Shown here: piece by piece, positions 1-8,910 of the stretch
Layout of the letters: each line of letters begins with the position of its first letter
How positions within the stretch are numbered: position 1 is the first letter of the stretch
NCBI GenBank assembly: GCA_030446945.1
Contig: JAUJMI010000046.1
Span: 1 to 13,615 of the forward strand
Source: Longimicrobium sp.
GTDB lineage: Bacteria > Gemmatimonadota > Gemmatimonadetes > Longimicrobiales > Longimicrobiaceae
DNA: 13,615 bases
Direction: 5' to 3'
The notes under the pieces: generated by a model
What the model was told of the DNA's origin: nothing
What the model saw: only the letters and a program-made list of their open reading frames with translations
Database searches by the model: none
Position numbers and translations under genes: made by a program

Positions 1-104
1 AGCTCCAGGTGCTCGAGCTGCGCCGCCACGTGGAGCCCCACGGGGACCTCGCGCTCGTCGCCGTTGACCTGGATCCGCACCGCCGCCGCCGAAAGAGTCG
101 TCAT
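1..104 (-). CDS. thiS: Sulfur carrier protein ThiS, N-terminal part (cut by left window edge)
   Basis: ThiS is a small ubiquitin-like protein that carries sulfur as a C-terminal thiocarboxylate for synthesis of the thiamine thiazole ring by ThiG. Only the first 34 codons are here. They read MTTLSAAAVRIQVNGDEREV and continue with a PVGLHVAAQLEHL segment, matching the family's opening strand (xIxVNGE), the 'p.g.tva.LL' turn and the first helix. The Gly-Gly tail lies outside the window. An AGGAGT ribosome site at 112-117 precedes the ATG. The start ATG overlaps the stop TGA of the upstream TenI/ThiE-like gene (ATGA), so translation is probably coupled. A ThiG gene is expected further left, by inference from thiamine operons. 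The short fragment limits certainty, but motif and context agree. Confidence 0.8.
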   Translation of the reverse strand, partial: MTTLSAAAVRIQVNGDEREVPVGLHVAAQLEHLE

Positions 105-736
105 CCCCGCCACTCCTGTAGATAGCTGCGCACCGCCCGTGCCGGGCTCGGCGCGTCCCATACGCCGCGGATGGCCGCGACGCCCTGCAACCCCGCATCC
201 CTGAGCTCCGCCACCCGCTCCGGCGTCACCCCGCCGATGGCGATGCGCGGGAGCCCGGCGAAGGCCGCGAGTCCTTCCACCCCGATCCCGGCGCGCCCCG
301 GATGCGACGCGGTCGCGTACACGTTGCCCACCAGGACGAAATCCGCGCCGCCCTCCCGCGCCTCGTGCACTTCGGCGGATGCGTGCACGGAGAGGCCTAC
401 CAGCCGCCCCGCGCCCGCCAGCCTCCGCGCATCGGCGACGACCAGCCCGCGCCGCCCGAGCTGTACACCGTCCGCCTCCGCCGCGAGCGCCGCGTCCACG
501 CGGTCGTTCACCAGGAGCAGGGCGCCGGCGTCGCGGGTCGGCCCGCGCAGCGCCTCCGCCCATCTGTACACCGCAAGTCCGTTCGCGAGCGGCGCGCGCA
601 GGTGGAATGCGATCCGCGGGCCACCCTCGGCCAGCACTTCGGCGGCTGCGCGGAGGAAGTCCGGGCGCGCGGCGGTGGCGTCGTCGGTGACGACGTGGAG
701 CGGAGGGAGCTCAGCCCTCGACGCCGAAACGGTCAT
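101..736 (-). CDS. ThiE/TenI superfamily protein, more TenI-like than ThiE-like
   Basis: This 211-residue TIM-barrel protein belongs to the thiamine phosphate synthase/thiazole tautomerase superfamily. Visible family features are LHVVTDD near the N-terminus, LLLVNDRVD (Asn77-Asp78), the GLSVH segment, ADFVLVGNVYAT, and the phosphate-binding IAIGGVTPE loop. Several residues I associate with true ThiE are missing: the Arg-x-Lys pyrophosphate motif reads R-A-P, the Asp after 'GVxLGQ' is absent, and the lysine of the 'TxTK' loop is replaced (TASHP). The sequence SVH...GNVY...IAIGGVTPER instead resembles Bacillus TenI, which makes the aromatic thiazole tautomer. However, the position of the TenI catalytic His is Asn138. 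The ATG at 736 was chosen because upstream residues are non-homologous Arg/Ala-rich sequence. It overlaps the end of fmt by 26 bp and runs into thiS. The exact activity (ThiE or TenI) is unresolved. Confidence 0.8.
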   Translation of the reverse strand: MTVSASRAELPPLHVVTDDATAARPDFLRAAAEVLAEGGPRIAFHLRAPLANGLAVYRWAEALRGPTRDAGALLLVNDRVDAALAAEADGVQLGRRGLVVADARRLAGAGRLVGLSVHASAEVHEAREGGADFVLVGNVYATASHPGRAGIGVEGLAAFAGLPRIAIGGVTPERVAELRDAGLQGVAAIRGVWDAPSPARAVRSYLQEWRG

Positions 737-1646
737 CCATCGACACGCCGCGCCCCCGCACCCACTCGCCCGCCGCCATGCGCCGCTTCCCCGGCGGCTG
801 CACCTCGCGCACCAGGACGGCGCCCTCTCCGCAGGCGACGAGCACCCCGTCCTCACCCACCGCGAGCACCGTTCCCGGCTCCCCCGTGCCGCCGCTGGCT
901 CGCGGGCGGAAGAGCTTCACCCCACCGCGCGGGCCGTGCGGGGTCCACGCGCCCGGCACCTCGTCCATCGCGCGGATGTGCAGCGAGACGCGGTCGGCCG
1001 AGAGCGTCCAGTCGATGCGCGCGGTCTCGCGGCATATCTTGGGGGCGAAAGTAGCGCGCGAGTGGTCCTGCACCTCCTCGCGGGCCTGGCCGCTCTCCAT
1101 CAGCGCCAGCGCCTCCACCACCGCCTCCGCGCCCGCGGCGGAAAGCCGCTCCGCCAGCTCGCTCGCGGAGTCGTCCGCCAGGATCGGCTCCTCCACGCGC
1201 AGGATCATGGGGCCGGAGTCGAGCCCCGCCTCCATCCGCATGATGGTGACGCCGGTCGTCTGGTAGCCGCGGGCGACGGCCCACTGGATGGGCGCCGCGC
1301 CGCGCAGCTCGGGAAGGAGGGACGCGTGGATGTTGATGGAGCCCAGCGGCGGCAGCTCCAGCACCTCCGGCTTCAGGATCTGCCCGTACGCCACCACCAC
1401 GGAGAGCTCCGGGTCCAGCGCCCTGGCCTGCGCCATGAACTCGTCCCCGCGCGCGCGCTCCGGCTGCAGGACAGGTACGCCCATCTCCGTCGCCTCGCGC
1501 TTGACGGCGCTCGTGGCGAGCCCCCTTCCCCGCCCGGCCGGCCGGTCCGGCTGGGTGACGACGCCCACCACGTCGTGCCCCTCGTCCGCGATCGCGCGCA
1601 GCGGGGTCACGGCGAACTCGGGCGTCCCCCAAAAGAGGATCCTCAC
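711..1646 (-). CDS. fmt: Methionyl-tRNA formyltransferase
   Basis: Fmt transfers a formyl group from 10-formyl-tetrahydrofolate to methionyl-initiator-tRNA in the cytoplasm. The 311-residue length is normal for the family. The N-terminal Rossmann domain starts VRILFWGTPEFAV. The basic loop QPDRPAGRGRGL follows. The catalytic region has Asn105 and His107 in INIHASLLPELRGAAPIQ and Asp143 in GLDSG, the expected Asn/His/Asp set. The C-terminal tRNA-binding OB-type domain covers roughly residues 205-311. The start is a GTG at 1646 with an AGGA four bases upstream; it overlaps the def stop as GTGA. The longer open frame upstream is out-of-frame def sequence. Placement directly after def is the classical def-fmt pair. 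Confidence 0.97.
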   Translation of the reverse strand: MRILFWGTPEFAVTPLRAIADEGHDVVGVVTQPDRPAGRGRGLATSAVKREATEMGVPVLQPERARGDEFMAQARALDPELSVVVAYGQILKPEVLELPPLGSINIHASLLPELRGAAPIQWAVARGYQTTGVTIMRMEAGLDSGPMILRVEEPILADDSASELAERLSAAGAEAVVEALALMESGQAREEVQDHSRATFAPKICRETARIDWTLSADRVSLHIRAMDEVPGAWTPHGPRGGVKLFRPRASGGTGEPGTVLAVGEDGVLVACGEGAVLVREVQPPGKRRMAAGEWVRGRGVSMDDRFGVEG

Positions 1647-2146
1647 GATTCCTGCTTGCGGTATTTCTTCACCAGCATGTTGCGCTTGAGCGGCGACAGC
1701 CGGTCCAAAAAGAGGATGCCGTCCAGGTGGTCGATCTCGTGCTGGAGGCAGCGCGCGAGCATCCCCTCCGCCTCGATGCGCACCTCGTTTCCCTTGGGGT
1801 CCAGCCCTTCGACGACGACGGTCGCCGGGCGCTCGACCGCCGCGGAGATGTTGGGGATGCTCAGGCACCCCTCCTCCCCCTTCTCCTTCGCCTTCCCCGC
1901 CTCCACGATGCGCGGGTTGAGCAGCGCGAACGGCTCCTCCCCCTCCTCGTTCACGTGCACGACGATCAGGCGGCGGGAGATCCCCACCTGAGGCGCGGCC
2001 AAGCCGATGCCGTGCGCGTCGTACATCGTCTCGAACATGTCCTCGATCAGCCGGTCGAGCTCGGGATCCTCGCCGCTGGGCTGGATCTCGTGCGCGCGGC
2101 GGCGCAGGACCTCGGCGCCGAGCGTCTCGATCTTGAGAATCGCCAT
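1643..2146 (-). CDS. def: Peptide deformylase
   Basis: Def removes the formyl group from the N-terminal methionine of new proteins, using a bound divalent metal (usually iron). The 167-residue protein has all three family motifs: GIGLAAPQVG at 46-55, EGCLSIP with metal ligand Cys94, and QHEIDHLDG at 135-143 with metal ligands His136 and His140 and catalytic Glu137. It starts at an ATG four bases after the yajC stop and ends overlapping the GTG of fmt. Its C-terminal tail is basic (KRNMLVKKYRKQES), as is common. It forms a functional pair with fmt, covering addition and removal of the formyl group. Confidence 0.97.
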   Translation of the reverse strand: MAILKIETLGAEVLRRRAHEIQPSGEDPELDRLIEDMFETMYDAHGIGLAAPQVGISRRLIVVHVNEEGEEPFALLNPRIVEAGKAKEKGEEGCLSIPNISAAVERPATVVVEGLDPKGNEVRIEAEGMLARCLQHEIDHLDGILFLDRLSPLKRNMLVKKYRKQES

Positions 2147-2150
2147 CGTT

Positions 2151-2459
2151 CTACTTGGCGGCGGCCGGAGCGCCGGCCTTGCGCAGGATGCGCACCTTTT
2201 CCACCACCACGGTGGAGGTGCCGGTGCGCAGCGTCACCTGGTCTTCACGGATCGCCATCACCTCGCCAATCAGCCCGCCGGCGGTCACCACCTGGTCACC
2301 CTTTTGAAGCGACGCCAGCAGCGTCTGGTGCTGCTTCATCTGCCGCCGCTGCGGGACGAAGAGGATGAAGTAGAAGATCGCGAGCATCGCCACGATGGGC
2401 AGGAAGCTCACGAGCGGGCTCTGGGACGGGGCCGCCTGGGCCAGCATCAGGAAGTGCAT
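2151..2459 (-). CDS. yajC: Preprotein translocase subunit YajC
   Basis: YajC is a small inner-membrane protein that associates with SecDF and the SecYEG translocon. The 102-residue product has a single transmembrane helix at about residues 16-34 (LVSFLPIVAMLAIFYFILF), then the hallmark VPQRRQMKQHQTLLASL segment and a small cytoplasmic beta domain beginning KGDQVVTAGGLIGEV. An alanine-rich tail ends the protein. Two possible ATG starts lie four codons apart (2459 and 2447) and neither has a strong ribosome site, so the first is used. It lies four bases before def and downstream of tgt, matching the tgt-yajC order of many bacteria. No secD/secF follows here. Confidence 0.95.
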   Translation of the reverse strand: MHFLMLAQAAPSQSPLVSFLPIVAMLAIFYFILFVPQRRQMKQHQTLLASLQKGDQVVTAGGLIGEVMAIREDQVTLRTGTSTVVVEKVRILRKAGAPAAAK

Positions 2460-2497
2460 ATGGGTTCGGTGCGTGTTGGATCTGGTCGCGGGCCGTT

Positions 2498-3935
<1,438 letters not shown>

Positions 3936-3996
3936 TTACTTTTCGTGGCGCTAATTATGCATCATGCGATTGGGTGGTTTCCGTTCCCCCCTCGAA

Positions 3997-4001
3997 AGGA
4001 G
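3997..4001 (+). promoter_or_regulatory. Ribosome binding site of the lipoprotein gene
   Basis: AAAGGAG ends at 4001, eight bases before the GTG at 4010. It decides that start over the out-of-frame ATG at 4003, because only the GTG frame opens with a lipoprotein signal peptide. Confidence 0.75.
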
Positions 4002-4009
4002 TATGTACC

Positions 4010-4441
4010 GTGTCATCAATTCAACGCTTCGTAGGTGGTGCGCTCGCCGTTCTGGCGCTGGCCGGATGCTCGGTCGATGCGGTGACCGCGCCCGCGGCCC
4101 CGGAACGGACCGCGCGAAAGGCGAGTGTGTCCAGCGGAATCAGCGTGTACTTCGTGCAGCAGCCCGGCGACTTCGGGGTCGGCCAGTCATGCTTATGGGA
4201 AGCGGGCGCGTCGGGCGGCGACCCGCAGTCGTACACGTTCACCTGGTCACCCGGCGGCAGCTGGTCCTCGCCGGATGGGGCGCTCCAGGAGAACTGGTCG
4301 TTCTCGAACTACTGGAACGGCTCCGCGAACTCCACCGGCTCGTACTGGCTGACCGTCACCGTGACCGATGCGTACGGCCACTCGGGTTCCGCCACGTCCA
4401 GCGGCGAGGTGAACCTGTACCTCAACCCGAACTGCGGTTAA
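4010..4441 (+). CDS. Small secreted lipoprotein with an Ig/PKD-like beta domain, function unknown
   Basis: This is the only plus-strand gene and is 143 residues long. The N-terminus MSSIQRFVGGALAVLALAGC is a textbook lipoprotein signal: a short basic start, a hydrophobic core, and lipobox L-A-G-C with the lipidated Cys20. The mature part begins with an Ala/Thr/Pro linker. It continues as a Trp/Tyr/Ser-rich beta-sandwich-like domain (about residues 45-137: YTFTWSPGG ... GSYWLTVTVTDAYGHSGSA) resembling PKD or bacterial Ig-like folds. Two cysteines, one at GQSC and one in the terminal NPNCG, could form a disulfide. It is probably exported and anchored in the envelope. It lies against the direction of its neighbours, between tgt and queA, bracketed by two copies of the same hairpin repeat. 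I do not recognise a specific family. Confidence 0.85.
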   Translation: MSSIQRFVGGALAVLALAGCSVDAVTAPAAPERTARKASVSSGISVYFVQQPGDFGVGQSCLWEAGASGGDPQSYTFTWSPGGSWSSPDGALQENWSFSNYWNGSANSTGSYWLTVTVTDAYGHSGSATSSGEVNLYLNPNCG

Positions 4442-4496
4442 CGGCGGGCATCGCCGGCCAGGGGCGCCTCTGCTTCGGTCCCGCGTGAGAAAAGCG

Positions 4497-4579
4497 TCAC
4501 ACGGCAGGCACAGAGGGAACAGAAAGGCACGGAGAACCTCTTCTGTTGTTCTTTCCGTACCCTCTGTGTCTCGGTGTGA
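4497..4579. repeat. CACAGAG-type hairpin repeat, copy B (3' side of the lipoprotein gene)
   Basis: Perfect outer arms TCACAC (4497-4502) and GTGTGA (4574-4579) enclose perfect inner arms CACAGAGGG (4509-4517) and CCCTCTGTG (4560-4568). The stem continues less perfectly into AGAAAGG/CTTTC sequence. It lies between the convergent 3' ends of the lipoprotein gene and queA, where it could serve as a bidirectional 3' hairpin. The core matches copy C closely (GGCACgGAGAACC, CCCTCTGTGTCTC). Confidence 0.85.
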
Positions 4580-4610
4580 AGCCGCTGTTCCGCGGAGCTT
4601 GCCGCGGCCC

Positions 4611-5651
4611 CTACACCAGCAACATCGCGTCGCCGTAGGAGAAGAAACGATACCGCTCCGCCACCGCTTCCCGGTACGTCTCCATCGCCAGATCGTAGCC
4701 GCAAAAGGCGGCGACGAGCATGAGGAGGGTGCTCTTGGGGAGGTGAAAGTTGGTGACCAGGTGGTCCACGGCGCGGAAGTGGTAGGGCGGGCGGATGAAG
4801 ATGTCCGTCCAGCCGGAGCCGGCGGGGATGGCGCCGTCCTCGGTGGCGACCGATTCCAGGGTGCGCGCCACGGTGGTGCCCACGGCCCAGATGGAGCCGC
4901 CCGCGGCGCGGACTTCGGCGAGCGCGGCGGCGGACTCCTCCGGGACGCTGTACCACTCCGAGTGCATGCGGTGCTCGGCGGGGTCGTCTGCCTCGACGGG
5001 GCGAAAGGTGCCGACGCCGACGTGGAGGACCAGGCGCACGATGCGCACACCCTTTGCCTCGAGCGCGGCCAGGAGCTCGGGGGTGAAGTGCAGGCCGGCG
5101 GTGGGTGCGGCGACGGAGCCGCGCTCGCGGGCGAAGACAGTCTGGTAGCGCTCGCGGTCTTCGGGGCCGGCGGCGCGCTCCACGTAGGGCGGCAGCGGCA
5201 CCTCGCCGTGGAGGTGCAGGGCGTCGTCCAGCGGGAGGGCGGTGTCCAGGCGCACGATGCGCTCACCGGTGGGGGTGCTTTCGAGGATGCGGACGGTGAA
5301 GCCCTCCGCGATCTCCACGGTGCGGCCGGGCTTCAGCTTGCCGCCGGGACGCACCAGCGCGCGCCAGGTCCGCTCGTCGCCGCGCTCCGGGTGGAGGAGG
5401 AGGACCTCGGCGGGGGCGCCGCTCGGCTTGCGGCCCAGGAGGCGCGCCGGGAAGACGCGCGTCTCGTTGAGCACCAGCGCGTCGCCCGCGGGGACGTACT
5501 CCACCAGGTCCGCGAAGCTCCTGTGCGAGCGCCTCCCCGTCCCCCGGTCGACCACGAGGAGGCGGCTTGCGTCGCGCCGCGCGGCCGGGGCCTGCGCGAC
5601 GAGCTCCGGGGGAAGGTCGAAGTCGTAGTCCGAGGTCCGGCTCCCCTTCAT
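4611..5651 (-). CDS. queA: S-adenosylmethionine:tRNA ribosyltransferase-isomerase QueA
   Basis: QueA converts preQ1 in the tRNA wobble position to epoxyqueuosine, using the ribosyl group of S-adenosylmethionine. The 346-residue length is typical. Recognisable blocks in order are [12 protein letters not shown] near the N-terminus, [78 protein letters not shown] and [13 protein letters not shown] at the C-terminus. The ATG at 5651 overlaps the ruvB stop (ATGA), so it is probably translated from the ruv message. In many bacteria queA is followed directly by tgt; here the lipoprotein gene and two repeats sit between them. Confidence 0.97.
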   Translation of the reverse strand: MKGSRTSDYDFDLPPELVAQAPAARRDASRLLVVDRGTGRRSHRSFADLVEYVPAGDALVLNETRVFPARLLGRKPSGAPAEVLLLHPERGDERTWRALVRPGGKLKPGRTVEIAEGFTVRILESTPTGERIVRLDTALPLDDALHLHGEVPLPPYVERAAGPEDRERYQTVFARERGSVAAPTAGLHFTPELLAALEAKGVRIVRLVLHVGVGTFRPVEADDPAEHRMHSEWYSVPEESAAALAEVRAAGGSIWAVGTTVARTLESVATEDGAIPAGSGWTDIFIRPPYHFRAVDHLVTNFHLPKSTLLMLVAAFCGYDLAMETYREAVAERYRFFSYGDAMLLV

Positions 5652-6733
5652 GCGTCGAACAGGCTCTGCTGCGGCGGGGGAGCGGGCGGAAAGGCCTGCA
5701 CGTTCGCCTGGTCCACCGGCGGCGCGTAGCCGAAGCGGCGGTACGCCTGCGCCGTGGCCACGCGGCCGCGCGGCGTGCGCATCAGGAAGCCGGTCTGGAT
5801 CAGGAACGGCTCGTACACCTCCTCCAGCGTCCCCGCGTCCTCGCCGATCGCTATGGCGAGCGTGCCCAGCCCCACCGGCCCGCCGCCGAACTGCTCGATC
5901 AGCGAGCGCAGGACGCGCGTGTCCATCTCGTCCAGCCCGAACTCGTCCACCTCCAGCATGTGCAGCGCGGCGTCGGCCACCTCCTTGGTGATGACGCCCT
6001 GGGCGCGCACCTGGGCGTAGTCGCGCACGCGGCGGATCAGGCGGTTGGCCACGCGCGGCGTCCCGCGCGACCGCCGGGCGATCTCCAGCGCGCCCGCCGG
6101 CTCGCAGGTGACCCCAAAGATCTCGGCGGTGCGCGCCACGATGAAGGTGAGCTGGTCCACCGGGTAGTAGTTGAGCCGCTGCACGATGCCGAAGCGCGCG
6201 CGCATCGGCGGCGTCAGCAGGCCGTAGCGCGTGGTGGCGCCGATCAGCGTGAAGCGCTCGATCCCCATCGAGATCGTCTGCGCGTTTGGTCCCTCGCTGA
6301 TGCGGATGTCCACGCGGTAGTCCTCCATCGCGGGATAGAGGAACTCCTCGATGATGGGGCGCAGCCGGTGGATCTCGTCGATGAAGAGTACGTCGCCCTC
6401 GCGCAGGTTGGTGAGGGTGCTCACCAGGTCTGCCGGCTTCTCCAGCACCGGGCCCGAGGTGATCTTGATGTTCACCCCCATCTCCCGCGCGATCAGCATT
6501 CCGAGCGTCGTCTTCCCCAACCCGGGCGGTCCGTAGAGGAGGACGTGGTCCAGCGGCTCGCGGCGGCTGAGCGCGGCGTCGATGGCGATCTGGAGCGAGT
6601 CTTTGACCTTGGGCTGCCCGATGAACTCGGCGAGCCGCTGCGGCCGCAGGCTGAGCTCCTGCGTCGCGTCTTCGGAGAGCTGCTCCGGGGTCGTGATCTC
6701 CGGACGCCTCGGCTGGTTGGGATCGTTCGACAC
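5648..6733 (-). CDS. ruvB: Holliday junction branch migration helicase RuvB
   Basis: RuvB is the AAA+ ATPase motor that drives branch migration together with RuvA. The 361-residue product has Walker [10 protein letters not shown] (Lys74), Walker [11 protein letters not shown] (Asp119), sensor-1 region [21 protein letters not shown] with both arginines of the arginine-finger area, and a C-terminal winged helix ([29 protein letters not shown]). The common LRDRFG reads MRARFG here. The GTG at 6733 is chosen: GAGGA lies just upstream, and sequence before it runs into a repeat. The gene follows ruvA after a 173-bp gap that holds hairpin copy C, and it overlaps queA by four bases. Confidence 0.97.
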   Translation of the reverse strand: MSNDPNQPRRPEITTPEQLSEDATQELSLRPQRLAEFIGQPKVKDSLQIAIDAALSRREPLDHVLLYGPPGLGKTTLGMLIAREMGVNIKITSGPVLEKPADLVSTLTNLREGDVLFIDEIHRLRPIIEEFLYPAMEDYRVDIRISEGPNAQTISMGIERFTLIGATTRYGLLTPPMRARFGIVQRLNYYPVDQLTFIVARTAEIFGVTCEPAGALEIARRSRGTPRVANRLIRRVRDYAQVRAQGVITKEVADAALHMLEVDEFGLDEMDTRVLRSLIEQFGGGPVGLGTLAIAIGEDAGTLEEVYEPFLIQTGFLMRTPRGRVATAQAYRRFGYAPPVDQANVQAFPPAPPPQQSLFDA

Positions 6734-6817
6734 GGGTCCTCGTGGGGGACTACGGATTTTGTTCGGGTTGCTGCGTGTACACCACATCCGGTGCTGCGGT
6801 CCATCCAGGAGGGGAAG

Positions 6818-6886
6818 CACAGAGGGCACAGGGGAGAACTGCAGGCACAGAGAACCCCTTCTGCCGTTCTCTCCCTGCCCTCTGTG
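6818..6886. repeat. CACAGAG-type hairpin repeat, copy C (between ruvA and ruvB)
   Basis: Perfect 11-bp arms CACAGAGGGCA (6818-6828) and TGCCCTCTGTG (6876-6886). The stem extends with short bulges through GGGAGAAC/GTTCTC to around 27 bases per arm, with a loop near GAACCCC. Orientation and core match copies A and B. It begins about 20 bases after the ruvA stop, inside a message that otherwise has overlapping genes. Confidence 0.85.
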
Positions 6887-6906
6887 TCTCTGGGTGGGGG
6901 CCGTCG

Positions 6907-7494
6907 TTACTTGAGGCGGGTGAGAGCCTGGCGGATCAGCTCGGGGGGGGGGAGGTTGCCCTGCTCCTGCACGACCGAGCGGATCGCGCGCTCCGCGTCG
7001 GCCTGGAGGACGCCGAGAGCGCCGAGGGCACGCATCGCCTCCTCCATCCCGGGCGCGCGGGCGCCCACCCCGGCGGGGGAGAGGAGGACGTCGTCCAGCT
7101 TCCCCGTGAGATCCAGGACAATGCGCTCGGCCGTCTTCTTCCCCACCCCGCTCACCGACACGAGCGCCGCGGAGTTGCGCTCGCGGATGGCGCGCACCAC
7201 GCTCTGCGCCCCCAGCGCGCCCACCAGCGAGAGGGCCAGCCGCGGCCCCACGCCGTTGGCGCCCAGCAGCTTGGCGAAGACGACGCGCTCCACGTCTTCC
7301 AGGAAGCCGTACAGGATCAACGCGTCCTCGCGCACGATCTGGTAGGTGCGCAGGGTGACCGTCTCTCCCAGCTTCGGGAGGCGCTCAAAGACGCTGTTGG
7401 GGATGAGGATCTCGTAGCAGACGCCGCCGGGGGTGAACACCTCCACCCGCTCCAGCTCGCGCACCACCAGCTCGCCGCGGACCCGCGCGATCAC
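6907..7494 (-). CDS. ruvA: Holliday junction branch migration complex subunit RuvA
   Basis: RuvA binds four-way DNA junctions as a tetramer and loads RuvB. The 195-residue protein starts [10 protein letters not shown] (an OB-fold domain) and includes the segment [14 protein letters not shown]. It then has two helix-hairpin-helix motifs, [16 protein letters not shown] (about 77-92) and [16 protein letters not shown] (about 114-129), and ends with the small RuvB-binding domain after an Ala/Gly/Pro linker (about 139-150). The GTG at 7494 overlaps the ruvC stop as GTGA. The long open frame upstream of this GTG is out-of-frame ruvC. Confidence 0.97.
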   Translation of the reverse strand: MIARVRGELVVRELERVEVFTPGGVCYEILIPNSVFERLPKLGETVTLRTYQIVREDALILYGFLEDVERVVFAKLLGANGVGPRLALSLVGALGAQSVVRAIRERNSAALVSVSGVGKKTAERIVLDLTGKLDDVLLSPAGVGARAPGMEEAMRALGALGVLQADAERAIRSVVQEQGNLPPPELIRQALTRLK

Positions 7495-8018
7495 TTCGCC
7501 CCCTGGTCGAACAGGCTCACCTTGAGGTTCATCGGGGTCTTGGCGCCAGGCCCGAAGCCGCGAAAGCAGTGGCAGAGCGCGACCGCCACGCCGTCCGCCG
7601 CGTCGTGCGGCTTGGGCGGCGCGGTGAGGCGCAGGAGCCGCTGCACCATGTATCCCACCTGGTCCTTGGTGGCCGCGCCCGTCCCGGCGACGGCGCTCTT
7701 GACCTCGGCGGGCGGATACTCGGCCACCTGCACTTCGTGCAGCGCGGCGGCCAGGAGCACCGCGCCGCGCGCGTGGCCCAGGACGACGGAGGTGCGCACG
7801 TTCTTGGAATAGAAGACGCCCTCCACCGCCAGCACGACGGGCGAGTGGCGGGCGATCACCTCGGAGAGCCCTTCGTAGATGTCGCGGAGCCGCATGGGGA
7901 GCGCGGCCTTGGGGGTGGTGCGGATCACGCCGCACTCCACCAGCGACACGGCGCCGTCGCGGGTGCGGGCGACGACGCCGTAGCCGGTGACCGCGGTACC
8001 GGGGTCCACCCCCATCAC
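7491..8018 (-). CDS. ruvC: Holliday junction resolvase RuvC
   Basis: RuvC is the RNase H-fold endonuclease that cuts Holliday junctions. From the GTG at 8018 it has 175 residues, the family norm, with acidic catalytic residues Asp5 (MGVDPGTAVTGYG), Glu66 (VEGVFYSKN), Asp139 and Asp142 (PHDAADGVAVALCH). This start has a GGAGG at 8027-8031 exactly eight bases upstream. An ATG directly follows it (8015), and longer starts exist at 8057 and 8105. The 8105 start would overlap yebC by 26 bp and add a Pro/Ala-rich tail of 29 residues with no known counterpart, so I favour the short form. The stop overlaps ruvA. Confidence 0.95.
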   Translation of the reverse strand: MMGVDPGTAVTGYGVVARTRDGAVSLVECGVIRTTPKAALPMRLRDIYEGLSEVIARHSPVVLAVEGVFYSKNVRTSVVLGHARGAVLLAAALHEVQVAEYPPAEVKSAVAGTGAATKDQVGYMVQRLLRLTAPPKPHDAADGVAVALCHCFRGFGPGAKTPMNLKVSLFDQGAK

Positions 8019-8026
8019 CAGCGACA

Positions 8027-8031
8027 CCTCC
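8027..8031 (-). promoter_or_regulatory. Ribosome binding site deciding the short ruvC start
   Basis: The minus strand reads GGAGG here, eight bases before GTG at 8018 and eleven before ATG at 8015. The alternative upstream ATGs at 8057 and 8105 lack a comparable site. Confidence 0.55.
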
Positions 8032-8079
8032 GGCTGCAACGGACGAAGCGGCTGCATGGGCGCGGCCGCTGGGGGTGCC

Positions 8080-8823
8080 TCAGACCTCGGCGAGGCTGTC
8101 GACATCCACGTCGGCGTTGCTGTACACCTTTTGGACGTCGTCCATGTCCTCGATCAGGTCCAGCAGCTTGACCAGCTTGTCCGCGTCCGGCCCTTCCACC
8201 CTGACCTCGGTCTTAGGGACCATCGCCAGCTCGGCGTCTTCCCACACGATCCCCTGTTCGCGCAGCGCATCCTGCACGGCGTGGAAGTCGGAGACCTCGG
8301 TGAGCACGGTGTAGCCGCCCTCGTCCACCTCCACGTCCATGGCGCCGGCCTCCAGCGCGGCCTCCATCACTTTCTCCTCGTCGTACTTCTCGGAGTCGAT
8401 GCGGATCTGCCCGCGGCGGTCGAACATCCAGGCCACCGAGCCCGTGGTGCCCAGGTTGCCGCCGTTGCGCGAGAGCCACTTGCGCAGGTCCGCCACCGTA
8501 CGGTTCGCGTTGTCCGTGAGCGTATCCACCATGATGGCGACGCCCGCGGGGCCGTACGCCTCGTAGGTGACCTCTTCGTACGCCACGCCTTCGAGCTCAC
8601 CCGTGCCCTTTTTGATGGCCCGGTCGATGTTCTCGTTGGGCATGTTGGCGCCCTTGGCGGTGTCGATGGCCAGGCGCAGGCGCGGGTTACCCGACGGGTC
8701 GCCGCCGCCGGCCTTGGCCGCCACGGTGATCTCGCGGATCAGCTTGGTCCAGGCGGCCGCGCGCTTGTTGTCGGTGATCGCCTTCTTGTGCTTGATCTGC
8801 TTCCACTTGCTATGCCCGGCCAT
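8080..8823 (-). CDS. yebC: YebC/PmpR family protein (TACO1-like)
   Basis: A 247-residue full-length member of the YebC family, proteins reported as DNA-binding regulators and, more recently, as ribosome-associated factors that help translate proline-rich or difficult stretches. It opens with the hallmark MAGHSKWKQIKHKKA. The rest of the family pattern follows: N-terminal helical domain with GGGDPSGNPRLRLAIDTAKGANMPNENIDRAI, then YEAYGPAGVAIMVDTLTDNANRT, RKWLSRNGGNLGTTGSVAWMF, and an acidic C-terminal domain. A GGAGG six bases upstream supports the ATG at 8823. It leads the ruvC-ruvA-ruvB-queA group, an order also seen in other bacteria. Confidence 0.97.
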   Translation of the reverse strand: MAGHSKWKQIKHKKAITDNKRAAAWTKLIREITVAAKAGGGDPSGNPRLRLAIDTAKGANMPNENIDRAIKKGTGELEGVAYEEVTYEAYGPAGVAIMVDTLTDNANRTVADLRKWLSRNGGNLGTTGSVAWMFDRRGQIRIDSEKYDEEKVMEAALEAGAMDVEVDEGGYTVLTEVSDFHAVQDALREQGIVWEDAELAMVPKTEVRVEGPDADKLVKLLDLIEDMDDVQKVYSNADVDVDSLAEV

Positions 8824-8873
8824 CGGGCACCTCCACGTACGCTGTAAGGGGACGGATCGCCGCCGAAACGGGA

Positions 8874-8902
8874 AATATAGCTAGGGGGCCGGAGGATACC
8901 AA
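8874..8902 (-). promoter_or_regulatory. Candidate sigma-70-type promoter for yebC-ruvCAB-queA
   Basis: On the minus strand TTGGTA (8902-8897) and TATATT (8879-8874) are separated by exactly 17 bases. These match the -35 consensus at four of six and the -10 consensus at five of six positions. Transcription would begin around 8867, giving a leader of about 44 bases that contains the GGAGG of yebC. AT-rich sequence is scarce in this region, which makes the -10 match stand out. Confidence 0.5.
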
Positions 8903-8910
8903 GCGAGGGA

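Noticed and set aside
171..1991. 606-residue plus-strand open frame
   Set aside because: It lies antisense to fmt, def and the TenI-like gene, which all have complete family motifs. Long antisense frames are expected in such GC-rich sequence.
4442..4610. Intrinsic terminator between the lipoprotein gene and queA
   Set aside because: A strong hairpin is present but no T-tract follows it on either strand, so only the repeat is annotated.
4438..4956. Minus-strand frames covering the queA 3' end and hairpin copy B
   Set aside because: Out of frame with queA and containing translated repeat sequence; no ribosome site or homology.
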